64,000 bases of DNA from Roseateles oligotrophus (GCF_014204525.1 NZ_JACHLP010000003.1:248001-312000); one strand, 5' to 3'; positions 46,819-60,087 are shown, counted from the first letter of the stretch. A program made the numbers and translations. Notes: a model not told the origin generated them from the letters alone.

Positions 46819-48891
46819 TCAGAACTTGTAGCTCAGGCCCACATTGGGCATCGCGCCAAAGCCGACTTCCTTCTTGCGGGTCTTGTAGTCGGCCGAGTAC
46901 TGGTAGCCCTCCACATTCTCGTGGCCGTAGGCATTGATCAGCTCGAAGAAATAACTCAGGCGGGGTGAGACCGTCCAGTCGGCGCGCAGGTCCAGGCGGT
47001 GGTAGTCGGGCAGGCGCTCGGAGTTGATGTCGCCGTAGACGGGCAGGATGCGGCCGTTCGCATCCGTGCGGCTGCCCAGCACCGGGGTGTAACGGTTGCC
47101 GCTGTGATAACTCCATTTGGCGCCGAACTGCCAGCGCTCCGAATGCTTGTAACTGCCCACCAGATTGACCACCACCGGCTGGTCGTACTCGAAGCGGAAC
47201 TGCTGGCCGCTCAGATCGTTCTTGCGCTGCGCGCGCGACAGGCTGACCGAGGCCCAGCCGGAGAACTTGCTGTTGTTGATCGCGTCCTTCTTGACGAAGA
47301 GCTCCAGGCCGCTGGCGTCGCCGCTGCCGCCGTTGATGTAGTTGAGCGTCGGGTCGCTGATACCAAAGCCGGTGAGCTTCTTCACATAAGCCTCGGCCTT
47401 GACGGACCAGCCCTCATCCAGGCGCTGGTTCACCCCCAGCACCGCCGCCCTGGCCCGCACATGCTCCAGCTTGGGGTTGCCGATGCCGGGCAGCACCTGG
47501 GCGCCGTCGGGGAACTCGTTGTGCTTGCCCAGGGCCAGGGTCAGGGTGGTGTTCTTCAGCGCCCGCCATTCCAGGCCCAGGCGCGGCTCCACATAGTTCT
47601 GCTTGAGATAGCCGTCACGGGTCAGGTGCAGGCCGACGGTGGCCGCCAGGTCGGAGCTGATCTGCCAGCGGTCCTTGGCGTACAGATTGGCGTAGTTGAC
47701 GCTCAGGTTTTCCTGCAGCTTGACGCGCTGGCCGCCGCTGATGTCGCAGCTGGGGTCGAACTCGGTGCAGCGCGCATCCAGCATGTCCAGGCCCAGCTTG
47801 TACTTCTGCGAGAACAGAATCGTGCCCAGGGTCAGCTCATGGTCCTCGGCCACGCGCAGGCGCAGCTGCTCGCGCAGAAAGAGGTTCTCGGTCTTGATGT
47901 CCACATCGGCCGCCAAGCCCGCCTTGCTGCGATTGCTGGAGGACCAATGCCCCAGGGCCAGCTTGTTGCTGATCTGCGGGCTGATGCGGCTGTCCCAGAC
48001 CAGGGCCTGGGTATTGCTGCCGTACCTGGCCGAGGAGTCGCCCACCAGGGCCGGCTGCTGCTGGCCCAGGCGGGTGTCGGCGGGCACCGAGTAGCTGATC
48101 TGATCCGCCGCGCCCAGGGCGTAGAAGCTCAGCTCGTTATCGGGATTGAGCTTCCAGAGATAACGGCCCTGATAGTCGTGGTACTTGGGCGCGGCGTAAA
48201 TCAAACCGCTGTCCTCATCGGTCTTCTTGCCGCGGATGAAGAGGTCGAAATAGCTGCGCTTGGCGGCGAAGTAAAAGCTCTGCTTGTCGTTCACCGGGCC
48301 TTCGAGCAGCAGCTCGGCGCCGGTCAGGCTGGTGTTGATGGCGCCGCCGAATTTGTCGCTGCGCGGCTTGCGCAGCTGCACATCCACGATGCCGCCGTGC
48401 ACATCGTCGTACTCCGGGCCGAAGGCGCCGGTATAGAGGTCGAACTGCTGCACCAGATCGCTGTGCACCGTGCTGACAAAGCCGCCCAGATGGAAGACAT
48501 AACCCACCGGCAGGAAGTCGATGTAGTAGCTGTTGTCGCCGGGGCGCGAACCGCGGATGGCGGGCGCGGCATTGCCATCGCTGGTGGCCACGACACCGGG
48601 CAGGGACTGCAGGGCGCGCACCGGGTCGCCGCCCGCGCCCGCCACCTTGCTCAGCTCCTCGCCGCTGATCTGCAGACGGCCGGCCTGCACGCGGCTGCCG
48701 GTGACGGACACCGGGGCCAGTTTCTCGGGCTTTTGCTCGGCGGCGGGCTTGGGCGGCGCCTCCTCGGGCTTCAAGTCCTCGGCCCGCGCCAGGCCGGCCG
48801 CGCCGAGCTGATAGGCCGCCAGCAGGCCCAGCAGCAAGGGCTTGAGCGTGTGCAGCGGCCGAGGCCGTTCGGCCTGTGCTTTGATATTCAT
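46819..48891 (-). CDS. TonB-dependent outer-membrane receptor
   Basis: A 690-residue transporter. A signal peptide (residues 20-43) is followed by an unusual Pro/Lys/Glu-rich linker, then VSVTGSRV and the plug domain (PVRALQSLPGVVATSDGNAAPAIRGSRPGDNSYYIDFLPVGY region, with RGSRPGDN near 130). The rest is barrel with alternating strands, ending NVGLSYKF with the C-terminal Phe used by the Bam machinery. The ligand is unknown. GGGAG precedes ATG 48891. There is no TonB or siderophore gene nearby. Confidence 0.92.
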   Translation of the reverse strand: MNIKAQAERPRPLHTLKPLLLGLLAAYQLGAAGLARAEDLKPEEAPPKPAAEQKPEKLAPVSVTGSRVQAGRLQISGEELSKVAGAGGDPVRALQSLPGVVATSDGNAAPAIRGSRPGDNSYYIDFLPVGYVFHLGGFVSTVHSDLVQQFDLYTGAFGPEYDDVHGGIVDVQLRKPRSDKFGGAINTSLTGAELLLEGPVNDKQSFYFAAKRSYFDLFIRGKKTDEDSGLIYAAPKYHDYQGRYLWKLNPDNELSFYALGAADQISYSVPADTRLGQQQPALVGDSSARYGSNTQALVWDSRISPQISNKLALGHWSSSNRSKAGLAADVDIKTENLFLREQLRLRVAEDHELTLGTILFSQKYKLGLDMLDARCTEFDPSCDISGGQRVKLQENLSVNYANLYAKDRWQISSDLAATVGLHLTRDGYLKQNYVEPRLGLEWRALKNTTLTLALGKHNEFPDGAQVLPGIGNPKLEHVRARAAVLGVNQRLDEGWSVKAEAYVKKLTGFGISDPTLNYINGGSGDASGLELFVKKDAINNSKFSGWASVSLSRAQRKNDLSGQQFRFEYDQPVVVNLVGSYKHSERWQFGAKWSYHSGNRYTPVLGSRTDANGRILPVYGDINSERLPDYHRLDLRADWTVSPRLSYFFELINAYGHENVEGYQYSADYKTRKKEVGFGAMPNVGLSYKF

Positions 48892-49118
48892 GGGACTCCC
48901 TGATGTGAACGACGAGGCGCGAGGCGCGGATCTGGCCTTGGGCTCTCGCAACGGGGCGCAGTCTCTCAGGAAGCTCGCCATGCCGGTAAAGGTAACGCGC
49001 AAGTGCCACGGCATGGCCCGCTCGGTAGCAGAATCCGCGCCTCGCACAAAAACCAGACCCAGCGGCATGCATGAGGAAAGTCATCCGGGGACGGAGGGGC
49101 GTGGAGGGGCTAGCAGGT

Positions 49119-49150
49119 AAAAAAAAGCCCCGCCAAAAGCCGGCGGGGCT
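49119..49150 (-). terminator. Rho-independent terminator of the second TonB receptor gene
   Basis: On the minus strand, arms 49150-49142 and 49134-49126 form a perfect 9-bp GC-rich stem with a 7-base loop, followed by eight T (49126-49119). It lies 40 bases after the stop of the frameshifted receptor gene, and separates it from the intact receptor gene downstream. Confidence 0.92.
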
Positions 49151-49189
49151 CGATTGCGACCAGCTTTGCTGGCGCTTGCGGCGCAGGAC

Positions 49190-51933
49190 TTATTTGAACT
49201 GGTAAGTCACATTGCCGTAGAAGAAACGGCCGCGCGGGTCGGTGAAGGAGGCGGCATAGCCGGCTGCGTGGGAGCCGTAGGACGACGAGGCCACATAAGG
49301 CGGCTCGGCATCCAGCAGATTGCGCACGCCCAGACGCACGGTCAGGTTCTTGATGCCCTTGTACATGCCGGACAGATTGAAGCGGCTGCTGTCCTTCACC
49401 TGGTGGGCCTGATCGACATAGATATTGGCATTCACCGAGGCGGCCGATTCCAACCAACCACGGGTGTACACATGCTCCAGGGTCAGGCCCAGATTGCCGT
49501 ACAGCCATTCGGCGCTGGCCACATGCTGCCAACGCGGCACGGGAGCGACCGAACCATCGCCGCCGGTGCCGGCAAAGCTGCCGAAGGGACCACCAGCGTA
49601 CTTCTGCGCGTCGTACTTCATCACATAAGTGCCGGCAATGCCCAGATTCATGCGGCCGGCCTCGCCCAGATTCATGCGGCTGCGCACATCCAGATCCAGG
49701 CCCGAAGTCTTGAGCTCGCCGAGGTTGTCCACCGGCGTCTCGACATAAAGGATGAAGCGGGCGGCATTGCGTTTGACGCGGCTGCCGAAACGGCTCAGCA
49801 GATCGGGCGTGGTCAACAGCGTGTCGGCAGCGATGACGCCGATCTGATCCTTCTTCTGGATATTCCAGTAGTCCAGGGTCATGGACAGATCGCGGGTCGG
49901 CTCCAGCACCATGCCGAAAGCAAACTGGCGGCTCTTTTCCGGCTTCAGATCGGGGGCGGGTGAGGACTGCGTGGGCAGCTGCGATGCACAGCGGCCATTG
50001 ACCTCCTTGGGATCCGGGCAGGCCGGATCTTGCACACTGTCGGCCGTGTTGGAGAAGGAGGTCGGCGAGTTCACATCCCACAGCGTCGGCGCACGGAAGC
50101 CGGTACCCATCGAAGCACGCAGCATCAGCTCACGTGTCGGCTGGTAACGCAGCGAAGCGCGGGGATTGAAGGTGTTGCCGAAGTCGCTATACCTGTCGTA
50201 GCGGGCGGCCAGGGAGGCTTCCCAGCCCTTGGCAAAAGGCAGGGACAATTCGGCGAACAGCGCCGCCAGATTGCGCGAAGCCTTGGTGCGCGGCACGGTG
50301 CCTTCTCCGCCGATGTGCTTGCCCGCCGCGTACTCGGCATTGAGCGGGTTGTCGTCGGCCTTTTCCTGGCGCAGATCGCCGCCAATGGCCAAAGCCATGC
50401 TGCCGCCGGCCATGGCCATCAGCTCCTTGCTGAACTTGACGTCGACCTCGGTGGTCGTGCTGGTGGACTTGCGCATATCGCCTTCCATCGCAGCCGAAGC
50501 CCACAGCGCCGCATCGGTGGCATCGCCAGGGCCGAAGGGGTTCAGATTGCCGGTGGCCAAGGCCTTGAGAAAGCGGTCCTCATTGATATAGCCCTTGTAG
50601 TTCAAGAGGCCGGTGGCACGGGAGTAGTTGAAACCACCCTCGTAATCCCAGCCCCCCACCACGCCGGACACACCGGCCACAAAACGCATCTGCTCATTGG
50701 TATTGTTGTTGATGCGATTGCCGGCAGGGATGGCGCGCAGGCCTATGCCCACCATGCCATTGGCATCGGCACCGTAGTCAGCAGCGGTGTAACCCAGCTT
50801 GGTCAGCAGGGCGGTCGGGAAATACTTGCTGGTGACGGGCATCAACACCGGTTCGAAATCGAATTTGGTGGCGTTGAAAGGGCCGAAACCATAGCGGATC
50901 GGCGTCGGTGCGATACGCCCTATGCTGGCATTGCGGGCATAGGAAGCCTCGACAAAGGCCTGATGGTTCTTGCCCAGGTTGAAGGTGGCCCGGCCAAAGG
51001 CATCGGCCTTGTCGGTGTCGGGCAGATTGTCCAGGGTGGCTGCGTAAATAAAGCGGCAGCTGCGCTGTTCCATGCCATTGGGCGTCTTGCCCTTGATGAC
51101 CGTGTAGGAGTAGGGCGCACCACAGGCTTCATAGGCGCTACCCGGGTTCAGCTCGGGATAGGCGCCCGGGGCGATCAGGCCTTCGATGAAGCCGGGGAAG
51201 GGGGCGCTGGACGACGGGGGCGCGGAGCCCGGTACCTCGCTCACGCCACGGTTGTAGAACGCCTGATCAATGGCCTTGAGCCGGCTGTTCTTCTGCACAT
51301 TGCCGGTCAGCAGCACATTGAAACCATCGGCGGCCAGATCACCAAAGCCAAACGCCAGCGATGCACCTTTTTCAGTGCCACCGATACGGGCCTGGGTGTC
51401 GCCGTAGCGCAGCACGATTTCGCCGTTACGGTAGTCCTTGCGGGTGATGAAATTGATCACGCCGCCGATGGCATCGCTGCCGTACACGGCCGAGGCACCA
51501 TCACGCAATACCTCGATGCGATCGATGGCGGCGAAGGGGATGCTGTTCAGGTCGACCGAGGCGTTGCCGCCGCGATATTGCCAAAGGGGTGGTTGGCCAA
51601 ACGCCGACCATTCAACAGCACCAGCGTGGAATTGGCACCCAGGCCGCGCAGATTGGCGTTAGAGGTGGCGTAACCCGCACCCTGGGTCGAGTCGGACACC
51701 ATGGCCGAATTGGCCGAGATGCGCTTGAGCAAATCCTCCGTGCTGACGGCACCGCTGCTTTCGATCTGCGCCCGCGTGATGACGGACACCGGCAGCGCTG
51801 TTTCCGATTCCAGGCGCTTGATGGAGGAGCCGGTCACGGTGACTCGTTCCAGGGATTCTTGCGCTTGCAGCATGGGGCTGAACCCCGCGGCGTATATCAG
51901 TGCCAGGGCACTGCAAAGACGGGTCGTTTTCAT
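49190..51933 (-). pseudogene. TonB-dependent receptor gene broken by a one-base frameshift
   Basis: The first 128 codons (51933 down) give a signal peptide, VTVTGSSIKR and the start of the plug ([39 protein letters not shown]), then stop at 51547. The rest of the receptor continues in another frame, [27 protein letters not shown] and a full barrel ending GNVTYQFK at 49190. Adding one base near 51570-51577 would restore one frame of 914 residues. As written the gene is inactive. An error in the sequence cannot be excluded, because both parts are otherwise well conserved. The family resembles TonB receptors for peptides or complex substrates. Confidence 0.85.
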
Positions 51934-52163
51934 CCAGGCTTACTCCGTAGTACTTTTGCTTGAACAGCAAGATCGGTTGAAGGGTGTACAGCAAAAGCCA
52001 TGCCCAAGGAGGCACACGCTCCACTGCCGTGGGCAGGATTCTTCTCCTGGCGGACACGGACATCGCACAGGGACAAACCCTTCGAGTTGCCTTTTCGCAT
52101 CAAGCCGTGTGAATCATGCGTTTCGACACCCTCTGCCGGTGCGAAAGCCTGCTACGAGCGTTC

Positions 52164-55214
<3,051 letters not shown>

Positions 55215-55215
55215 T

Positions 55216-56367
55216 TCAGGAATATTGATTGAGCTTGAGAATGACGCGCGCCAGGAAGTCCTCCACCTCCTGGCTCTTGCCCATGCTGGTCAGCACGGCC
55301 TCCATATGCTGCTTGAGCAAGGTGCTGAGGAAGTCTTCCTGTGAGTGGGTCAGGCCCAGATGCAGAAAGCTGGATTCCACCTCGGCGTTGAGGCTCTCGA
55401 AAATGGCCTTGACCTCGTCCTTCTGCGCCTGGCTGCGGGCGGAGATATCGGTCAGCGCATTGCGCGTCATGCTGACCAGATGGCGCACATCGGCCAGCTC
55501 GCGCGCGGCCATCTCGGTATCCAGTGCCGAGACCCGCACGATGGCCCCTTCCACCAGCATGGCCACATTGTCGATGGCCCGGCCCATGCGCTCCGACACG
55601 GCCTTGTCCATGGCCTCGCCGCGGTCCATGCGCAGATCGCGCACGAACAGCAGCACGCTGCCGTAACTGAAACCGGTATGCGCGCCCAGCGGCCGTATGC
55701 GCGGGCCCTCGGTCTGGGCCTGCAGATGGTCGAGGATGGAGTTTTCCAGTGCGCTGCAAGGGCTGCGCGCATTGAGCGACAAGGCCGCCGCCCGCCCGCG
55801 TATGCGCAGGCAGCCGTCGAGGCCGTAGCGCTGCAAGGCCTCGAACAGGGCGCGCGCCACCTGGGCATAGTCGGCGCAGCTGGCCAGCTGCCGCTGGTAC
55901 TCCAGCACCACCCCGGCCTCGCCCACCATATCGGCGGTGGAAAGCACCGCATTCATCACCTCATCCAGCTGGCCCGCCAGCTCGCGCTGCTTGTCGCGAT
56001 TGGCCAGCACCAGGCTGATCTTGGCCTGCAATTCCGTCGGGTCAAAGGGTTTGGCGAGATAGTCCGCGCCACCCGCCGCATAACCCTGCAAACGCTCGTC
56101 AATACTGACCTTGGCCGAGTGAAAAATCACCGGGATATCGGCGCTTTGAAAATCGGCCTTCAGGCGGCGGCAGGTCTCATACCCGTCCAGACCGGGCATG
56201 TCCACATCCAGCACCACCAGATCGAAAACCTCGTTGGCGCACAGCGCCAGGGCTTGTTCACCGCTGGTGACGCAGACCACCTTGAAGGCGTCCTCCAGCG
56301 TGGCTTCCAGCATCTGAAGGGTCAACTCATCGTCGTCGACCAGCAGCACTCGTGAAGACAAGGTCAT
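55216..56367 (-). CDS. Response regulator with an unassigned C-terminal domain
   Basis: A 383-residue protein. Residues 1-125 are a receiver with VLLVDDDELTLQ, phosphoacceptor Asp in LVVLDVDMPGLDG (near 53) and a Lys in YLAKPFDP. The rest (125-383) is a GAF-like and helical region with no DNA-binding motif, so its output is probably by protein contact or a phosphatase-type activity I cannot identify. GGGGAG precedes ATG 56367. It probably receives phosphate from, or feeds, the coupled hybrid kinase just downstream. Confidence 0.86.
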   Translation of the reverse strand: MTLSSRVLLVDDDELTLQMLEATLEDAFKVVCVTSGEQALALCANEVFDLVVLDVDMPGLDGYETCRRLKADFQSADIPVIFHSAKVSIDERLQGYAAGGADYLAKPFDPTELQAKISLVLANRDKQRELAGQLDEVMNAVLSTADMVGEAGVVLEYQRQLASCADYAQVARALFEALQRYGLDGCLRIRGRAAALSLNARSPCSALENSILDHLQAQTEGPRIRPLGAHTGFSYGSVLLFVRDLRMDRGEAMDKAVSERMGRAIDNVAMLVEGAIVRVSALDTEMAARELADVRHLVSMTRNALTDISARSQAQKDEVKAIFESLNAEVESSFLHLGLTHSQEDFLSTLLKQHMEAVLTSMGKSQEVEDFLARVILKLNQYS

Positions 56368-56488
56368 GGCAACTCCCCTGGAACCGATGGTGCACACCGG
56401 CATGCACTATTTCAGCGCATCGGCATATTCGCATGGTTCTTGAGTTGCTGGGGAGTCTTGGCGTTAGTACGCCGCCACAGGGCAGTGG

Positions 56489-57070
56489 TCAAAATCCCAG
56501 TCCCGCCCCCAGGCCCAGCAAGGTCGCCGCACCCAGGGCGGCGAAGATCAGCGCGGCCACGCCATGCACCAGCCGCACCGGCACCCGGCCGGCCATGCGG
56601 TCCCCCAGGAAGACGGCCGGCACATTGGCAATCATCATGCCCAGCGTGGTGCCCGCCACCACCGCCACAAAGGCGTGGAACTGGGCCGCCAGGGCGACGG
56701 TGGCGATCTGCGTCTTGTCCCCCATCTCGGCCAGGAAAAAGGCCACGATGGTGGTGCCCAGGACGCCCAGCTTGAGCTTGGCGCCGCCCTCTTCTTCGGC
56801 GTCGATCTTGTCGGGGATCAGGATCCAGACCGCCATGGCCAGAAAGCTCAGCCCCAGCACCCAGCGCAGGGTTTGCGGGCTCAGCTGAGTGGTGATCCAG
56901 GCGCCGAGCGCACCGGCGCCGGCATGGTTGACCAGGGTGGCGATGAAGATGCCCAGGCAGATGGGCAGGGGCTTGCGAAAGCGCGCGGCCAGCAAAAAGG
57001 CCAGCAACTGGGTCTTGTCACCGATTTCGGCCAGGGCGACGACGCCGGTAGAAACGAGGAAGGCTTCCAT
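56489..57070 (-). CDS. TMEM165/GDT1 family transporter, likely manganese exporter
   Basis: A 193-residue inner-membrane protein of the UPF0016 family. It has the two inverted family motifs, AEIGDKTQ near residue 15 and AEMGDKTQ near 117, each in a helix, in a six-helix layout. Relatives in bacteria (MneA) and yeast (Gdt1) move manganese or calcium. A yybP-ykoY manganese riboswitch lies directly upstream, supporting manganese export. I chose ATG 57070; a GTG 12 bases earlier is in frame. Confidence 0.92.
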   Translation of the reverse strand: MEAFLVSTGVVALAEIGDKTQLLAFLLAARFRKPLPICLGIFIATLVNHAGAGALGAWITTQLSPQTLRWVLGLSFLAMAVWILIPDKIDAEEEGGAKLKLGVLGTTIVAFFLAEMGDKTQIATVALAAQFHAFVAVVAGTTLGMMIANVPAVFLGDRMAGRVPVRLVHGVAALIFAALGAATLLGLGAGLGF

Positions 57071-57171
57071 GGGGTGAATCACTTTCTTTTGTTTTTCTCG
57101 CGGCCGGCGTGTTGCGCTTCAACACCCCAACAAAATCCTTGTGACCATGCACCCACCGGCCGCTGTAGCAG

Positions 57172-57330
57172 GAGGGCATGGTCAAAGGTCTTGCCAGGTT
57201 AGACAACTGCGCGCGCCATGGTCCGCCCAAGCAAAAACAGCGGTCCAAGTGTGTTGACGCGGGCCCGTGAATATTGCCGAGCACTTGCTGCTCCATTCAC
57301 GGCGGCTACTCCCCAATGACGGGCGAGAGT
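57172..57330 (-). ncRNA. yybP-ykoY manganese riboswitch
   Basis: Reading the minus strand, the leader has the three conserved parts of the class in order: GGGGAGTAGCCGCC (57314-57301), CGTCAACACACTTGG (about 57259-57245) and GCAAGACCTTTGAC (about 57194-57181). GTCA before the first block can pair with TGAC after the last to form P1. Downstream, before the start codon, lie a GTGTTG/CAACAC hairpin (57109-57125) and a long-range GCGGCCGG/CCGGCCGC pair (57100-57107 and 57156-57163) that may be the expression platform. It controls the GDT1-family gene. Confidence 0.9.
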
Positions 57331-57399
57331 TTAACCGAGAGCCCTGCTGACACGCGCTAACAGACCCTGGGCTGCAAGGCTCAAAGCAGAGGAGCCCCA

Positions 57400-57633
57400 A
57401 TGAACTTCGCCTACACCATTGTCTACGTGGCCGACGTCGCCGCATCGCTGGCCTTTTTTGAACAAGCCTTCGGCCTCAAGCGGCGCTTTCTGCACGAGTC
57501 GGGCGCTTACGGCGAGCTGGACACCGGGGCCACGCCCGTCAAAGCGCCGCTCACCAAGCCCTGGGGCCAGACCGTGGCCTATGTGCGCTGCCCCGACGGG
57601 AGCTTGGTGGAGCTGTGCACCCCGATGGGCTGA
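57400..57633 (+). CDS. Internally deleted VOC (glyoxalase-fold) protein
   Basis: A 77-residue frame. The N-terminal half of a VOC protein is intact (MNFAYTIVYVADVAASLAFFEQAFGLKRRFL, then GAYGELDTGAT), and so is the C-terminal end (KPWGQTVAYVRCPDGSLVELCTP). The middle, normally about 50 residues, is missing, although the frame stays open. Relatives are about 125-130 residues long. A good AGAGGAG precedes ATG 57400. The product probably cannot fold as a normal VOC unit unless it dimerises. Confidence 0.7.
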   Translation: MNFAYTIVYVADVAASLAFFEQAFGLKRRFLHESGAYGELDTGATPVKAPLTKPWGQTVAYVRCPDGSLVELCTPMG

Positions 57634-57709
57634 AGCGGGCCTAGAACAGGCCAAGCCCCACCCATATCAGGCGGTCGACGAGGCCGGGCCGATCAGCGAG
57701 GGCGAGGCC

Positions 57710-58357
57710 TCAGCCATGCTTGTGATCATGGCCGTGATTGCAGCCAGGCCCGTGCACATGGGGCGCAGGGGCGGCAGCGGCCTGGATGGGGATGCTCAGG
57801 GGCCTGGCGGCCGCGGCGGGTTTGTGCTCGTGAGCATGGTCATGGCCACAGCCCGGGCCATGCACATGGGGCTTCTTGTCTGCCGCAGCCTGACCATGAC
57901 CGGCCGTCTGGGCGGCCGCGCCCTCGGGCTCAAAGCCCTCGCTCACCTCCTGCACGCTGAGATGCATGGCGCGCAGCATCTCGGCCAGCACAGGGTCGGG
58001 CAGGATCTTGAGGTGCTCGGGCTTGATCTCGACGGCCACATGGCGGCGGCCCAGATGGTAGGCCGCTAGGCTCAGGTCAAAGGCCGAGCCATGCTCGCTG
58101 CAAGGCGTGATGCGCAGCAGGGCCTGGGGCTTGGCCAGCACGCGGATCAAGGAACCGTCCTCGGCCACCAGCACATCACCGCCGCGCACCAGGCTGCCCA
58201 GGGGCAGGAAGACAGCGAGCTCGCGGCCCTCGCCGTCAAAGGCCTGGAAGCGGCTTTTCTGCCGTGTGTCCCAGTCCAGCTCGACAGCGGCCGCCCGCTT
58301 GAGCAGCACGGGGGCCAGGCCTTGCCCTTGGGCCAGCAGTTTGGAAACTTGGATCAT
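57710..58357 (-). CDS. ureE: Urease accessory protein UreE
   Basis: A 215-residue nickel metallochaperone. The N-terminal domain ([32 protein letters not shown] block) and the metal-binding domain ([25 protein letters not shown]) match UreE. The C-terminus is His-rich, with a PHVHGPGC element duplicated (GCGHDH and GCNHGH versions) for nickel binding. No urease structural or other accessory gene is beside it; the neighbours are a VOC fragment and a GNAT gene. It may be a displaced member of a urease set elsewhere. Confidence 0.9.
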   Translation of the reverse strand: MIQVSKLLAQGQGLAPVLLKRAAAVELDWDTRQKSRFQAFDGEGRELAVFLPLGSLVRGGDVLVAEDGSLIRVLAKPQALLRITPCSEHGSAFDLSLAAYHLGRRHVAVEIKPEHLKILPDPVLAEMLRAMHLSVQEVSEGFEPEGAAAQTAGHGQAAADKKPHVHGPGCGHDHAHEHKPAAAARPLSIPIQAAAAPAPHVHGPGCNHGHDHKHG

Positions 58358-58400
58358 GGTGTGGGTGCTTGACGCGAGTGTTCGGAACAGGCCTGAATTA

Positions 58401-58880
58401 TCAGGGCCCAGGCGCGGACAAGGACAGGCTCATAAAGCAGCTGTAGGGGTCGGGCCCGTAATCGGCAAACGGCCCGCAGGCCTGAAAGCCATGGCGCTGA
58501 TAAAGCTTGCGGGCCGGCTCGAAAAATGGCTGCGGCCCGGTCTCCAGGCTGAGGCGCTGAAAACCCATGGCGCGGGCCTGCTCCAGCGCATGCAGCAGCA
58601 GCGCCCGGCCTAGCCCCCGGCCGCGCAGCTGGGCGTCGCAACGCATGGATTTGAGTTCGGCATGGCCGGCATCCAGGCGTTTGAGCGCCACGCTGCCCAC
58701 CAGTTGCTCGCCTTGCCAGGCGCTCCAGAAAGAAATGCCGGGCTGGCGCAAGGCCTGCAGGTCCAGGGCATGCACGCTTTCGGGGGGCGAGACGCGGCGC
58801 ATATCGGCCAGATGCTCGCCCAGGAAGCGGGCGAGGCGCGGGTCGTCCAGATGCGGGTCGAGGCGGATTTCAAAACTCAT
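58401..58880 (-). CDS. GNAT family N-acetyltransferase
   Basis: A 159-residue acetyltransferase. The acetyl-CoA binding motif A is visible as [29 protein letters not shown], near residues 75-105, with the QLRGRGLG loop. A later [13 protein letters not shown] gives motif B. The substrate is not predictable. It lies 43 bases upstream of ureE on the same strand and may share its transcript. Confidence 0.88.
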   Translation of the reverse strand: MSFEIRLDPHLDDPRLARFLGEHLADMRRVSPPESVHALDLQALRQPGISFWSAWQGEQLVGSVALKRLDAGHAELKSMRCDAQLRGRGLGRALLLHALEQARAMGFQRLSLETGPQPFFEPARKLYQRHGFQACGPFADYGPDPYSCFMSLSLSAPGP

Positions 58881-59135
58881 GGCAAAGACTCACAAAACAG
58901 AAAAGAAGGCGTCGCGCCCTCGGCGGCAACGTGACCGGCCTGCAATTAGCAAGCCCCGTGCCGCCGCAGGCATGGGTGCTGCCATGCCCTTGGAACGTGT
59001 CTACGATCCCAGCGGGGCCGCGCCTGGCGGGCATCACGCACCAGCTTGGCCGGCAACCGGACGGCGCGGGCCTTGATCTGCGCATATTTGGTGCGGCGCC
59101 CTGCTGTCCCAGGTGCCAGGCCGGCCTGCGCCCGG

Positions 59136-60053
59136 TCAGCGCAGCCATTGCGGAAAGTAGCCCAGCGCATCTTGCGCCCGGCTGTCATGCGCGGGCAGCA
59201 GGCGCAACTGGGGTGTTTCTTGCATGAGTTGCTGCAACTGCCCCAGCACGCGCTGGGTCTGCGCCGCATCGCCGTCCACCAAGGCCCCGGCCGCCCAGAA
59301 TTTGGGGGCCGCCGCCCGCAAGGCATCCACCGTCCAGGCGGCATCCCCGATGAGAAAGTAGAGCGCCCCCGAGTCCACCGTCAGAAACAGGCCCAGCGAA
59401 CCCGGCGTATGGCCGGCCAGATCGACCAGCACCGCGCGGCCATCGCCAAACAGGTCCAGGCTGCGCGCAAAGCCGCGGTAGGGGATGTTCTGCAAATGCA
59501 GCAATTCCCAGCGAAGCGCCGGATTGGCGAGCTGGCTCGGCCAGCTGCCGCCCGGGCCCCGGCTGGGTGCCTGAACCAAGGCCATCTCCGGCGCGGCGAT
59601 GGCAATGCGTGCCTCAGGAAAGTCTTGCAGCGCCGACGCGTGGTCCCAATGGCTGTGGCTCAGGATGATGCGCTTGGGCAAGGCCTGGCCGGCCTGCTCC
59701 AGCTGGTCCCGCGCGGGCCGGACCGGCTTGTCGTAGCTGAAGAACAGGCGCCAGAAAAGCGGCATGTCCTTGCCGTACTGCGCGTCCACCTGGCGGCCCA
59801 GGCCGGTGTCGAAGAGAAAGGTGTCTTCCCCGTGCTTGATCAAAAAAGCCGAGAAATTGCTGTCGATCTCCCGGCCCCAGCTCGCGCCTGGCACCAGCAC
59901 AGCTTGGCGCACCGCCACCCTGGCGGTCTTGATGATGGCGAAGCCGTACTGCGGCGGCGCCTCGGTTTGCGCCTGGGCCCCAGGGTCCGCGGCGACGCAG
60001 GGCAGGACGAATGCAAGAGAGAAGACAAGGGCGAGGCTGATGGTTTTGAGCAT
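59136..60053 (-). CDS. Secreted metallo-beta-lactamase-fold hydrolase
   Basis: A 305-residue exported enzyme with a signal peptide (residues 1-23, LVFSLAFVLPCVAA). The MBL zinc motif HSHWDHA is near residue 135 (HxHxDH), with FLFDTGLG before it, DLAGHTPGSLGL and LLPAHD after it giving further ligands. The chemistry could be lactone, phosphate or other ester cleavage; it is not a classical beta-lactamase by sequence. It is divergent from a MerR-type gene, which may control it. Confidence 0.88.
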   Translation of the reverse strand: MLKTISLALVFSLAFVLPCVAADPGAQAQTEAPPQYGFAIIKTARVAVRQAVLVPGASWGREIDSNFSAFLIKHGEDTFLFDTGLGRQVDAQYGKDMPLFWRLFFSYDKPVRPARDQLEQAGQALPKRIILSHSHWDHASALQDFPEARIAIAAPEMALVQAPSRGPGGSWPSQLANPALRWELLHLQNIPYRGFARSLDLFGDGRAVLVDLAGHTPGSLGLFLTVDSGALYFLIGDAAWTVDALRAAAPKFWAAGALVDGDAAQTQRVLGQLQQLMQETPQLRLLPAHDSRAQDALGYFPQWLR

Positions 60054-60087
60054 GGCGACAAAAGCGGCGATGGATGACGAGAAGCGC

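Noticed and set aside
58969-58988. Perfect 7-bp hairpin GGCATGG/CCATGCC in the GNAT-MBL intergenic region
   Set aside because: No T-run on either side and no conserved surroundings; not enough for a terminator or RNA call.
58900-59110. Possible transposase tail on the minus strand (YAQIKARAVRLPAKLVRDARQ)
   Set aside because: The short basic segment resembles the end of some DDE transposases, but there are no inverted repeats, no catalytic residues and no upstream frame, so I could not support an insertion sequence remnant.
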